Source: Bilifractor sp002394235
Lineage (GTDB): Bacteria; Bacillota; Clostridia; Lachnospirales; Lachnospiraceae
DNA length: 64,000 nt
Direction of reading: 5' to 3'
Assembly: GCF_052118845.1 (NCBI RefSeq)
Contig: NZ_JBQKGJ010000012.1
Location: 20,519 to 84,518 of the forward strand
The first letter of the stretch is position 1. Each line of letters begins with the position of its first letter. Of the stretch, positions 8,769 to 16,506 are shown piece after piece. Made by a program: the position numbers and the translations under genes. Under the pieces are notes generated by a model that saw only the letters and a list, made by a program, of their open reading frames with translations, made no database searches and was not told the DNA's origin.

Positions 8769-8843
8769 ATGCCCCGCAGGCGTGGCACCACAATATGCAT
8801 ATGCTGCGGATTGCTCCGTGCTTTGCACTCTCGCAATCCACAG
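8769..8843. repeat. GC-hairpin repeat family copy
   Basis: Starts with GCCCCGCAGGCGTGGC followed by ACCACAATATGCATATGC, then the shared TGCGGATTGCTCCG and CGCAATCCACAG segments. It lies just upstream of the GTPase-nuclease gene and matches segments at 3541-3677 and 36283-36335. Confidence 0.7.
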
Positions 8844-8870
8844 GGTATGAGCAGAACAGAAGGATAAGCA

Positions 8871-11717
8871 ATGAGCAGCAGACATATCACAGCAGGAATT
8901 CTGGCACATGTAGACGCGGGAAAGACAACCCTTTCCGAAAGTCTTCTGTACCTGTCCGGAAAAATACAGAAACAGGGAAGAGTCGATCATAAAGATGCCT
9001 ATCTTGATACCTGGCAGCTGGAGAAAGACAGGGGCATCACTATTTTTTCCAAGCAGGCGGAGCTCTCTTTCGGCGGCACCGACGGGCTCTCCGTAACCCT
9101 TCTGGACACACCGGGTCATATCGATTTTTCGCCGGAAACAGAGCGGGTTCTTCAGGTTCTAGACTACGCAATCCTGGTTATCAGCGCGGCGGATGGCGTC
9201 ACCGGGCAGGTCCGGAATCTCTGGAATCTTCTCGCACATTACAGAATTCCGACATTTCTTTTCGTAAATAAGATGGATCAGCCGGGTGCGGACACCGCGG
9301 ACCTTCTCCGCGATATCCGGGATAATCTCGGCTCGCAATGCGTGGATTTTACCGGAGTTCAGTTTGATCCGGTGCTTCAGATCCCGGGAAGTCAGGCGGA
9401 GAATATTGCTGTCTGCGATGACCGTGTTCTGGAGCACTATCTGGAGACGGAAGAGATCCTGGAGGACGATCTCCGCGCCATGATCCGGGACCGGAAGCTC
9501 TTTCCCGTTTTCTTCGGATCTGCGCTGCGAAATGAAGGCGTCAGCGCGCTGATGCGGGCGATGGACGCTCTTGCACTGATGAAACATTATCCGGACGAAT
9601 TCGGCGCGCGAATTTTCAAGATATCCCGCGATGATTCCGGAAACCGTCTGACCTGGATGAAAATCACCGGAGGCAGTCTCAGGGTTCGTTCTGTCATCTC
9701 TGTCAGGAATGAGGACAGCACAGAGAGCAGCGGAGAGAACACGGAGCAGAAGGTCAACCAGATCCGTATCTACTCCGGCAAAAGCTTCGTGCAGGTGCCC
9801 CAGGTGGACGCGGGTTTTGTCTGTGCGGTTACCGGACCTGACGAAACCCGGATCGGAATGGGTCTCGGCTTTGAGCATGACTCGGATGCATCTGTTCTCC
9901 AGCCGGTATGGAAGAGCCGCATCCTTCTTGCGCCGGACCAGGACAGAGCCGAAGCTCTCCGGAATCTTCGGGTTCTTGAGGAGGAAGAGCCGCTTCTTCA
10001 CATTGACCAGGACGATGCCTCCGGTGAGATTTCCGCCCGTATCATGGGAAAGGTCCAGATGGAAATTCTGAGGGAGCTCTGTGCGCAGCGGTTCGGCATG
10101 CGGATTGATTTCGCACAGCCGTCAATCATGTACAAAGAGACCATAGCGGATTCCGTCGAGGGCGTAGGGCATTACGAACCTCTGCGGCATTATGCAGAGG
10201 TGCATCTTCTGATGGAACCCGGCGAGCCGGGAAGCGGGCTTGTCCTGGAATCCGACTGCAGCACTGATGATCTGGCGCTCAACTGGCAGCGCCTTATCCT
10301 GTCTCATCTGGAGGAGCAGCCGTTTCCGGGCGTTCTGACAGGATCGGAAATCACAGATATTAAGATCACCGTGATCGGCGGAAGAGCATCGGAAAAGCAT
10401 ACCTCCGGAGGTGACTTCCGACAGGCGACACACAGAGCTGTCCGTCAGGGTCTGATGATGGCAAAAAATGTGCTCCTTGAGCCGGTCCTGCGGCTTCACG
10501 CCGAACTGCCGTCAGGGAGCATGGGCCGCTTTATGACAGACATACAGAGAATGGAGGGATCCGCGGATCTTCGCGAGAACGACGGCACCACCGCGATCAT
10601 CACAGGTTCTGTGCCTGCCGCGGCCATCGGGGATTATCAGCAGGATTTCATGTCCTATACCCACGGACACGGAAGACTGAGCCTGACACTCAGGGGGTAT
10701 GAGCCCTGCCGCCATTCCGAAGAGGTGATTCTCGAGAAGGGTTATGATCCGGAGGCAGATACGGATCACCCGTCCTCCTCTGTATTCTGCTCCCATGGAG
10801 CCGGAATCCGGGTACCGTGGGATCAGGTCCGCGACTACATGCACATCGACACCGGATGGCGTCCGGATATGAAATGGCTCACCGAAGAAGACCAGGCACT
10901 CTGCACTGACGGTCCGAAGACGGAGAATACGGAAAATACCGGAGGGAAGAAAATTTTTTCCGCCGGATGGCAGAAAAAGCACAGGACAAAAGAAAAATCA
11001 TGGACAGAAGAGCAGCGCACCCGCGAAAACGAGGAAAATGAGCTGCAGCAGATTTTTGAAAAAACCTACAGTGGATCCAGCTGGAACACCCCTATCCACA
11101 GCGTTGCGAACAGCTATTCAAATGAAACCGGCATATGGAGCCGTGACGGCTCTTTGGAAAAAGCGGAGCGGGACAGAACAGAGAAGAATAAATCGGAGAG
11201 CAGCAGAACAGCGGCTGTAAAGTCTGCTGGTGAACAGACCTCCTCCGGCAAAAATCGACGGTCCGGAACTTCCGGAGCCGCTTCAAAAAAGGAAGATTAC
11301 CTGCTGGTTGACGGATACAACATCATCTTCAGCTGGGAAGAGCTCCGCAGCCTTGCGGCGTCCGGCATGGATGCCGCAAGAGACCGGCTGATCGACATTC
11401 TGAGCAACTTCCACGGCACAAGATCCGGTACGCTGATTCTGGTTTTTGATGCGTATAAGGTGCCTGGCGGGAGAGGCGCGGTCTGCCATTACCATAACAT
11501 CTATGTCGTTTACACGAAGGAAGCGGAAACTGCAGACGCCTACATTGAAAAGACCGTACATAAAATCGGAAAGCAGGGCAATGTCACCGTCGCGACCTCC
11601 GACGGCCTTGAACAGGTGATCATCTTCGGTGAAGGCGCGCGTCGAATGTCTGCCCGGGAACTGCTTCTGGAAGTAGAGGCCTCCAGGAAGGAACTTCGTT
11701 CGAGCTACAATTTATAA
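8871..11717 (+). CDS. TetM/EF-G-like translational GTPase fused to a Rae1-like NYN endoribonuclease
   Basis: A 948-residue two-part protein. The first part is a translational GTPase of the EF-G/ribosomal-protection type: G1 AHVDAGKTT (12-20), RGIT (64-67), DTPGH (79-83) and NKMD (133-136), followed by EF-G-like domains to about residue 670. A Lys/Glu/Ser-rich linker (about 685-805) joins it to a NYN/YacP domain (809-948) that resembles Bacillus Rae1, which cleaves mRNA in the ribosomal A site. The expected acidic residues are present at Asp814, Asp860, Asp889 and Asp911. ATG 8871 has AAGGA upstream. The natural reading is a factor that enters the A site and can cut mRNA there; that is inference. 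The sequence does not show that it confers tetracycline resistance. Confidence 0.88.
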   Translation: MSSRHITAGILAHVDAGKTTLSESLLYLSGKIQKQGRVDHKDAYLDTWQLEKDRGITIFSKQAELSFGGTDGLSVTLLDTPGHIDFSPETERVLQVLDYAILVISAADGVTGQVRNLWNLLAHYRIPTFLFVNKMDQPGADTADLLRDIRDNLGSQCVDFTGVQFDPVLQIPGSQAENIAVCDDRVLEHYLETEEILEDDLRAMIRDRKLFPVFFGSALRNEGVSALMRAMDALALMKHYPDEFGARIFKISRDDSGNRLTWMKITGGSLRVRSVISVRNEDSTESSGENTEQKVNQIRIYSGKSFVQVPQVDAGFVCAVTGPDETRIGMGLGFEHDSDASVLQPVWKSRILLAPDQDRAEALRNLRVLEEEEPLLHIDQDDASGEISARIMGKVQMEILRELCAQRFGMRIDFAQPSIMYKETIADSVEGVGHYEPLRHYAEVHLLMEPGEPGSGLVLESDCSTDDLALNWQRLILSHLEEQPFPGVLTGSEITDIKITVIGGRASEKHTSGGDFRQATHRAVRQGLMMAKNVLLEPVLRLHAELPSGSMGRFMTDIQRMEGSADLRENDGTTAIITGSVPAAAIGDYQQDFMSYTHGHGRLSLTLRGYEPCRHSEEVILEKGYDPEADTDHPSSSVFCSHGAGIRVPWDQVRDYMHIDTGWRPDMKWLTEEDQALCTDGPKTENTENTGGKKIFSAGWQKKHRTKEKSWTEEQRTRENEENELQQIFEKTYSGSSWNTPIHSVANSYSNETGIWSRDGSLEKAERDRTEKNKSESSRTAAVKSAGEQTSSGKNRRSGTSGAASKKEDYLLVDGYNIIFSWEELRSLAASGMDAARDRLIDILSNFHGTRSGTLILVFDAYKVPGGRGAVCHYHNIYVVYTKEAETADAYIEKTVHKIGKQGNVTVATSDGLEQVIIFGEGARRMSARELLLEVEASRKELRSSYNL

Positions 11718-12033
11718 TTACCTTTGATAACGGACTTTTATTAGTGTATTGATAATGGTCTTCTATAATAGCTTTCGATTACAGCCTTCATAATGGCCTT
11801 CAAGATACAGAATCTGACTTTCCCTGTATCCTGTCCTGTGATATAATTGGAACAGTTTTTGGAATGTGTTACCGGATAAATATCTGTACCTATTTGATAT
11901 TTATTTACAAGATCAGACACCTCTGCCTGCCATAAGCCGGCAACGGTCTGCTGCATGCCCGGCGTGCAGAAGGCCCTGCGTCGATCTGACGCAGGCTGGT
12001 GTCTGATTTCAGAATGGACAGGAGAGTGATTTT
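11718..12033 (+). other. gap upstream of the tetR-type gene
   Basis: This 316-bp stretch has no gene. It opens with imperfect repeats of TAATGG-YCTTC (about 11750-11800), has a TATAAT at 11842 with no good -35, and ends with a foldable leader (11912-12007) described separately. Confidence 0.6.
11912..12007 (+). promoter_or_regulatory. structured leader upstream of the TetR gene (unidentified)
   Basis: ATCAGACACC (11912-11921) and GGTGTCTGAT (11998-12007) form a perfect 10-bp closing stem. Inside are CTGCA/TGCAG (around 11950-11969) and an 8-bp hairpin CCTGCGTC-GATCT-GACGCAGG (11975-11995). The multi-branched shape ends about 14 nt before the ribosome binding site. It matches no riboswitch class I recognise. 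Confidence 0.45.
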
Positions 12034-12579
12034 GTGCCCGATGCTAACATAACGAAAAATGCACTTGCTTCTTCCATGAAAAAGCTGATGAAGGAAAAGC
12101 TTTTTGAGAAGATCAGTGTCATTGACATCTGTGAGGGCTGCGGGATGAACCGCAAGAGCTTTTATTATCACTTCAAGGACAAATACGATCTGGTTAACTG
12201 GATTTTCTACACCGACTTTATCAAAACCGCCAGCAAACGATCCTATACCAACGGATGGGATCTTCTGACCGCAGTTGTCGAGCTGTTCTCAAGTGACCGC
12301 GACTTCTACAAGGCGGCTCTTGAGATCCACGGCCAGAACTCCTTCCGTGATTATTTTTATGAGGCAACCGTGCCAATCTTCTCCATGTTTTCGGAAGCAA
12401 TGACCTCCGACACCGACAGTGCTGTCCTCGATCCACATTATTTCACGGATGCCTTTCTGGTCATCATGTACCGCTGGCTCAGCCAGAAGACCGATCAGAG
12501 CCCCGAGGAATTTATCGAGAGTCTGAAAAATGTACTCGTAAAGGTCGGAAAGGATATTGTCAGATCAGAAAATTCCTGA
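12034..12579 (+). CDS. TetR/AcrR family transcriptional regulator
   Basis: A 181-residue DNA-binding regulator. The N-terminal helix-turn-helix is clear: NALASSMKKLMKEKLFEKISVIDICEGC, then NRKSFYYHFKDKYDLVNWIF. The C-terminal half resembles the ligand domain of DhaS-type TetR proteins. Translation starts at GTG 12034, behind GGAGAG. It is the only regulator near the adjacent cysteine-less radical-SAM-like gene (convergent, 38 bp away) and the 4-hydroxybutyrate dehydrogenase, and may control either. Its ligand is unknown. The structured leader just upstream may add RNA-level or operator control. Confidence 0.85.
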   Translation: MPDANITKNALASSMKKLMKEKLFEKISVIDICEGCGMNRKSFYYHFKDKYDLVNWIFYTDFIKTASKRSYTNGWDLLTAVVELFSSDRDFYKAALEIHGQNSFRDYFYEATVPIFSMFSEAMTSDTDSAVLDPHYFTDAFLVIMYRWLSQKTDQSPEEFIESLKNVLVKVGKDIVRSENS

Positions 12580-12617
12580 TACATCTCCCCCCGTGGATCC
12601 GGTGACAATCATCGGAT

Positions 12618-13679
12618 TCATGAGGGATTTTCTCTTGGAAGGCCGATCGTAAACAGCTGATCCAGCGATGTCGTGTGTCTGAAATCAGAGATCGTCTCCG
12701 TCGTGGTCTTAATGTCTCCGTTCTCGAGAAGCTCGAAGTAACATTCATCCTCTGAGATGATGTGGTTGATCTGCACAGCATCTCCTACCAGATCGAACAG
12801 GATCATCGGATACTCCGGATGCGTACGCAGAGACCGGCAGTACTTCGCGACCTTTGCTCCATTCCTTTTCGAACAGGTGTCGTCACTGACCAGAAGATTG
12901 ATACCTGCATTGAGCTCCGCGAGCTCCTCGGCCTTCTGATCATTGTACCAGGCAGCCGCGTCGTCATTCCCGTACACCGCGTAAATGCCATAAAGGATCT
13001 TGCTTTTCTTCATTGCGCTTACATTTTCTGCCGTTGCAGCACCCCTGTTCTGGAACATAACCATGCTGTTGGTACACTCCTTGATTCCCGCGACCTGAAC
13101 CGGATTCAGCGGCTCGTCCGGAAGCAGCGACACAAAAGCACACTCCGGATGCTGCTTCACCAGATCCATGAGTCTGCCAATGCAGGTAATTGCGCCGGAT
13201 AGACGAATGAAATAGCAATATATTCCCATCGCCGTTCCCTGACGGACACAGCTTTCCAGTTCGCTGACCGACAAACCGTCCTTCAGCGTCGGATTGATCC
13301 GGAGTGTAAGTGCCCACGGAATGTGATAGGGAAGCGACAACTCATGTTCCCGTATCACCTTGCCGCCATAGGTAAGTCCACTGTATCCGAAGCTGATCCC
13401 GAAATCCTTCAGATTTTTCCGGTCCGTATTCCGCAGCATCTGCTCAATTGCCTCATAGTAAGGGCTGTCATCATTGCGAAGGAGATCCTGCACAATGCTC
13501 AGCACCTCGTCCATGAACCTTCCCTTGATGAACATCCGGCCCATGTCCGTGAGCTTCCGGATACTCCGCTTCGGGTCCTCCTCGATCTCACGAAGCCCCC
13601 GGTCTACAGACGCGTCGATCAGCGCCCTTGTTATATTATTCGGTCCCTGTGACTTATTGTCATCCCTCGAAATTTTCAT
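12618..13679 (-). CDS. radical-SAM-like protein lacking the iron-sulfur cysteine motif
   Basis: The 353-residue protein follows the layout of a clostridial radical SAM family: helical N-terminus, IPWALTLRINP at about 120-130, then VSELESCVRQGTAMGIYCYF and MDLVKQHPECAFVSLL, and a C-terminal CYFELLENGDIK strand. In active members a CxxxCxxC cluster follows the segment ending here at Pro130. This protein goes straight to TLKDGLSV, with about 15 residues including all three cysteines missing. The C-terminal auxiliary cysteines are also absent. It therefore cannot bind the usual [4Fe-4S]-SAM cluster and is probably a non-catalytic paralogue. The frame is intact and GAGGAAA precedes the start, so it is not obviously a pseudogene. 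Assignment is from remembered family pattern. Confidence 0.6.
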   Translation of the reverse strand: MKISRDDNKSQGPNNITRALIDASVDRGLREIEEDPKRSIRKLTDMGRMFIKGRFMDEVLSIVQDLLRNDDSPYYEAIEQMLRNTDRKNLKDFGISFGYSGLTYGGKVIREHELSLPYHIPWALTLRINPTLKDGLSVSELESCVRQGTAMGIYCYFIRLSGAITCIGRLMDLVKQHPECAFVSLLPDEPLNPVQVAGIKECTNSMVMFQNRGAATAENVSAMKKSKILYGIYAVYGNDDAAAWYNDQKAEELAELNAGINLLVSDDTCSKRNGAKVAKYCRSLRTHPEYPMILFDLVGDAVQINHIISEDECYFELLENGDIKTTTETISDFRHTTSLDQLFTIGLPRENPS

Positions 13680-13936
13680 TGTTTTTCCTCGTTAATTTCT
13701 AAAATTCAATTCATTATAGAAAAAATGAAAGCAGATTCACACGGTCAGATTTTTCCGTTTGTCTAAAGAATCTGTCATTCCCAGTCCGTTCCGGAAATCC
13801 GGGATCACCAGCAGTTTAATGAAATATAAGTAGCCGATCGGGCAGAATCCATACAATAAAAGAATGGAATATTTCAAAGCGGGTTATATAATTGTTATAA
13901 AAAGCATATAAAATACGAACAAGGAGGCAGAAGAAA

Positions 13937-15058
13937 TTGGAAGGTTTTTGCATTCGCACCAAAATAAAGGAGTATGACACATTTAAGGAGTTCGCAAATG
14001 ATGAGCAGCTTGGACCGGATGACCTGATTCTGACCAATGAATACATTTACAATCCGTCCATCGAGCCGCTGGGGCTTGGATGCCAGACATTGTTTCAGGA
14101 AAAATACGGAGCAGGTGAACCGACAGACAACATGGTAAACGCTATTCTCGATGATCTGCGTGACAAAAATTTCGCCCGGATTATCGCAGTCGGAGGAGGA
14201 ACAATCATTGATATCGCAAAGGTTGTTGCTGTAGCGTCTCCGGAAGACCATGTCGACGATCTGTACGATCATAAGGACAGCCTGAAGAAGCATCACGAGC
14301 TGATCATTGTTCCCACGACCTGCGGAACCGGAAGCGAGGTGACAAACATCTCAGTCATCAACCGTGTCAGCCGGGGCGTGAAGATGGGCCTGACCTCCCC
14401 GTCCATGTATGCGGATGCCGCCGCCATGATTACAAATATGCTGGCAACCCTTCCCTACAAGGTATTCGCTACCTCCTCCATCGACGCGATGATTCACGCC
14501 GTGGAGTCTTATCTGAGCCCGAACGGATGCAGCATTTCCCGAATCTTCTCGGAAGCTGCCCTCCGCACGATTCTGAAGGGCTGGAGTCTTTCCGTTGAAA
14601 ACGGAGGAAATGACGCATGGAAGGCGTACAGCGCAGACTTCCTGAAGGCATCCAACTGGGCCGGCCTTGCATTTGGATACGCGGGATGCGCGGCGGTTCA
14701 CGCCCTGAGCTATCCTCTCGGAAGTGTGTACCATGTGCCGCACGGCCAGTCCAATCAGCTGATGTTCGCGGATGTTATGCGTAAATACAAGGAGATCAAA
14801 CCGGTTGGAAGAATCAACGATCTCGAGAACCTTCTCGCAGAGTGCCTGGGCACGAAGCCGGAGAACGCGCTCGACGCTCTGTACGCATTGATGGATAAAG
14901 TTCTGAAGAAGGAACCGCTCCGCAGCTTCGGCGTGAAAGAGTCCGACCTTCCGGTATTTGCAAAGAATGTACCGCAGACGCAGCAGCGTCTTCTGAAGAA
15001 CAACTATGTACCCCTGACCGAAGCACAGATCCTCGAAATCTACAAAGCCGCCTACTGA
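13937..15058 (+). CDS. 4-hydroxybutyrate dehydrogenase (iron-containing ADH family)
   Basis: A class III iron-dependent alcohol dehydrogenase, 373 residues, resembling Clostridium kluyveri 4-hydroxybutyrate dehydrogenase (4hbD) over its whole length. It interconverts succinate semialdehyde and 4-hydroxybutyrate with NAD(H). Dinucleotide-binding GGGTIID lies at 86-92, and the likely metal ligands are Asp183, His187, His255 and His269, with spacing normal for the family. Other marks are VPTTCGTGSEVTNISV and HALSYPLGSVYHVPHG. The start is TTG 13937 behind AAGGAGG (13921-13927). No other genes of the succinate-to-butyrate route lie in this window. Divergent from the radical-SAM-like gene. Confidence 0.85.
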   Translation: MEGFCIRTKIKEYDTFKEFANDEQLGPDDLILTNEYIYNPSIEPLGLGCQTLFQEKYGAGEPTDNMVNAILDDLRDKNFARIIAVGGGTIIDIAKVVAVASPEDHVDDLYDHKDSLKKHHELIIVPTTCGTGSEVTNISVINRVSRGVKMGLTSPSMYADAAAMITNMLATLPYKVFATSSIDAMIHAVESYLSPNGCSISRIFSEAALRTILKGWSLSVENGGNDAWKAYSADFLKASNWAGLAFGYAGCAAVHALSYPLGSVYHVPHGQSNQLMFADVMRKYKEIKPVGRINDLENLLAECLGTKPENALDALYALMDKVLKKEPLRSFGVKESDLPVFAKNVPQTQQRLLKNNYVPLTEAQILEIYKAAY

Positions 15059-15067
15059 ACATGCTTT

Positions 15068-15101
15068 TCGAAAGCGCAGTGCGGAGCAATCTGCAGCTTA
15101 T
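15068..15101. repeat. partial GC-hairpin repeat copy (reverse orientation)
   Basis: The segment reads as the reverse complement of the shared ATAAGCTGCGGATTGCTCCG part of the repeat, with one or two changes. It sits directly after the 4-hydroxybutyrate dehydrogenase stop codon. Confidence 0.5.
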
Positions 15102-15182
15102 TCCGTACGGTATCATGAATCCCTCTTCGGAAGCGCCTTTGATAGCGCCTTCGATAGCGCAGCTCAAGGCTTAAAAAAATTA

Positions 15183-15610
15183 GCAGCACAGAGCATTAAA
15201 AATTTACGCGCTGAAGTGAAAAGTTAACTTCCACTTTTAAAATTAGCAAATATCTGTGGAAGTTACTCTTGCATTTCGGTGAGTGGAATTTACAATTACA
15301 TCTTACAATCAAGGGCTTTTAGCAGGTTGTTGTTGTCATAGTCAAGGCGACGGCTACGTCTCACCTTCGGTGGTCTTGACTATGACAGCAACAACCTGCT
15401 TGCAAGTAATCAAGAGGATTTTTCAATCCTCTTGCATCTATGATGCAGGAGAGCAAGACTAAATTCCACATTTGATAATGTCAAATAGACATTATTTTTC
15501 AAAGTGGAAATTGCCCTGTAAGACTAACGTCCACTTATACCCTCTCGAAATGGAAATAAACTTTTCACTTCAGGTAAAAATTTACGCAGCACAGGGCATT
15601 AAAAATTTAC
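15183..15610. other. non-coding structured element flanked by 25-bp direct repeats
   Basis: The main part of a 660-bp gap. GCAGCACAGRGCATTAAAA begins a 25-bp direct repeat at 15183-15207 and 15586-15610 (one mismatch). Inside lies a perfect 15-bp inverted repeat, CTGAAGTGAAAAGTT (15211-15225) with its complement at 15559-15573. Nested stems follow: TAACTTCCAC/GTGGAAGTTA (15225/15256), GTGGAATTTA/TAAATTCCAC (15283/15460), a 26-bp hairpin (15321-15346 with 15375-15400, one G-U), CAAGAGGATT/AATCCTCTTG (15411-15434), ATAATGTC/GACATTAT (15475-15495) and AAGTGGA/TCCACTT (15502/15530). No protein is encoded. It could be a MITE-like element or a gene for a structured RNA. Confidence 0.7.
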
Positions 15611-15639
15611 TTTACATCTGAAAAACCATATGCTAAAAT
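15611..15639 (+). promoter_or_regulatory. rpsF promoter
   Basis: TTTACA (15611-15616) and TAAAAT (15634-15639) with a 17-bp spacer. The start of transcription would lie near 15646, giving a leader of about 75 nt that holds the hairpin TTTCTGCG-AGA-CGCAGAAA. S6:S18-binding leaders are known at this place in many bacteria, but the conserved CCG bulge was not confirmed here. Confidence 0.75.
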
Positions 15640-15719
15640 ATCTAGCCGTGAGACAATCTCTTACACCTTGTTTTCTGCGAGACGCAGAAAGCCACTAATG
15701 TCCAGAAGGGAGAAATACA

Positions 15720-16010
15720 ATGCATAAGTATGAACTGGCACTGGTAATCAGTGCAAAGCCGGATGATGAAACCAGAGCAGCTATCCTTGATAAGGCGAAA
15801 GGTTATATCACCCGTTACGATGGAACAATCGGAGAGATTGAGGAGTGGGGCAAGAAGAAGCTCGCTTACGAGATCCAGAAAGAGACTGAAGGATTTTATT
15901 ACTTTATCCCGTTTGAGGCACCGGTAACCGCACCGGCAGAGATCGAGAGACATTGCCGCATCATGGACAACGTTCTTCGCTATCTGATTGTACGCACAGA
16001 CGAAGAGTAA
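15720..16010 (+). CDS. rpsF: 30S ribosomal protein S6
   Basis: S6 binds the central domain of 16S rRNA together with S18. The 96-residue product has the expected ferredoxin-like core (MHKYELALVIS, GTIGEIEEWGKKKLAYEIQK, EGFYYFIPFEA, ERHCRIMDNVLRYLIVR). AAGGGAG precedes the ATG. It is followed after only 27 bp by rpsR. In most Firmicutes ssb stands between these two genes, but here it does not. Confidence 0.97.
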   Translation: MHKYELALVISAKPDDETRAAILDKAKGYITRYDGTIGEIEEWGKKKLAYEIQKETEGFYYFIPFEAPVTAPAEIERHCRIMDNVLRYLIVRTDEE

Positions 16011-16037
16011 TTCCTTTTTAATAAGGAGGATAAAGTA

Positions 16038-16328
16038 ATGGCAGAAGTAGAAAATACAACAACTGCAGCAGCAAACGAGAGACCGGCAAGAACCGAAGCT
16101 CCGGCTAGAAGAAGAGTACAGCGCAGAAGAAGAAAAGTATGCGTTTTCTGCGGTAAGGACAACGTTATTGATTACAAGGACGCAGCAAAGCTCAGAAGAT
16201 ACATCTCCGAGAGAGGCAAGATCCTTCCGAGACGTGTCACCGGCAACTGCGCAAAGCATCAGAGAGCAATTACCTCTGCGATCAAGCGTGCAAGACATCT
16301 GGCAATTCTTCCGTATGTTGAGGATTAA
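16038..16328 (+). CDS. rpsR: 30S ribosomal protein S18
   Basis: S18 forms a heterodimer with S6 on the platform of the 30S subunit. The conserved region KVCVFC...DYKDAAKLRRYISERGKILPRRVTGNCAKHQR is complete. CxxC plus a later CxxxH suggests the zinc-binding form. The first 30 residues are an Ala/Glu/Thr/Arg-rich extension not needed for the fold. AAGGAGG precedes the ATG. It is co-transcribed with rpsF, and the strong hairpin at 16370 ends the unit. Confidence 0.97.
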   Translation: MAEVENTTTAAANERPARTEAPARRRVQRRRRKVCVFCGKDNVIDYKDAAKLRRYISERGKILPRRVTGNCAKHQRAITSAIKRARHLAILPYVED

Positions 16329-16369
16329 TTCCGGATATTTCAGTCAGGTTATTTCGCTGTAATGGCAAG

Positions 16370-16411
16370 GAAGCTGTCAGGCTATATAATAGCCGGGCAG
16401 CTTCTTTTGTT
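16370..16411 (+). terminator. rpsF-rpsR terminator
   Basis: GAAGCTG...AGGCTAT pairs with ATAGCC...GCAGCTTC around a 3-nt loop, then TTTTGTTTT. A clear rho-independent terminator. Confidence 0.88.
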
Positions 16412-16440
16412 TTGCGTAATCATCCGCTATGTGCTATACT
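16412..16440 (+). promoter_or_regulatory. ftsW promoter
   Basis: TTGCGT (16412-16417) and TATACT (16435-16440) with a 17-bp spacer, immediately after the rpsR terminator tail. Confidence 0.7.
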
Positions 16441-16506
16441 TTGCTAAAAGATGAGCCGTGAGCCGTATCTGCTGCGGTCCACGCATCGAAGGAGAGAGTA
16501 AGATCC

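Noticed and set aside
8871..11717. A tetracycline-resistance gene
   Set aside because: Although TetM-like in its GTPase part, it is chromosomal, fused to a nuclease domain and not linked to a mobile element. Resistance cannot be claimed from sequence.
15640..15719. A known S6:S18 ribosomal leader RNA
   Set aside because: A hairpin is present in the right place, but the conserved bulged CCG arrangement could not be confirmed by eye, so it was not called as that family.
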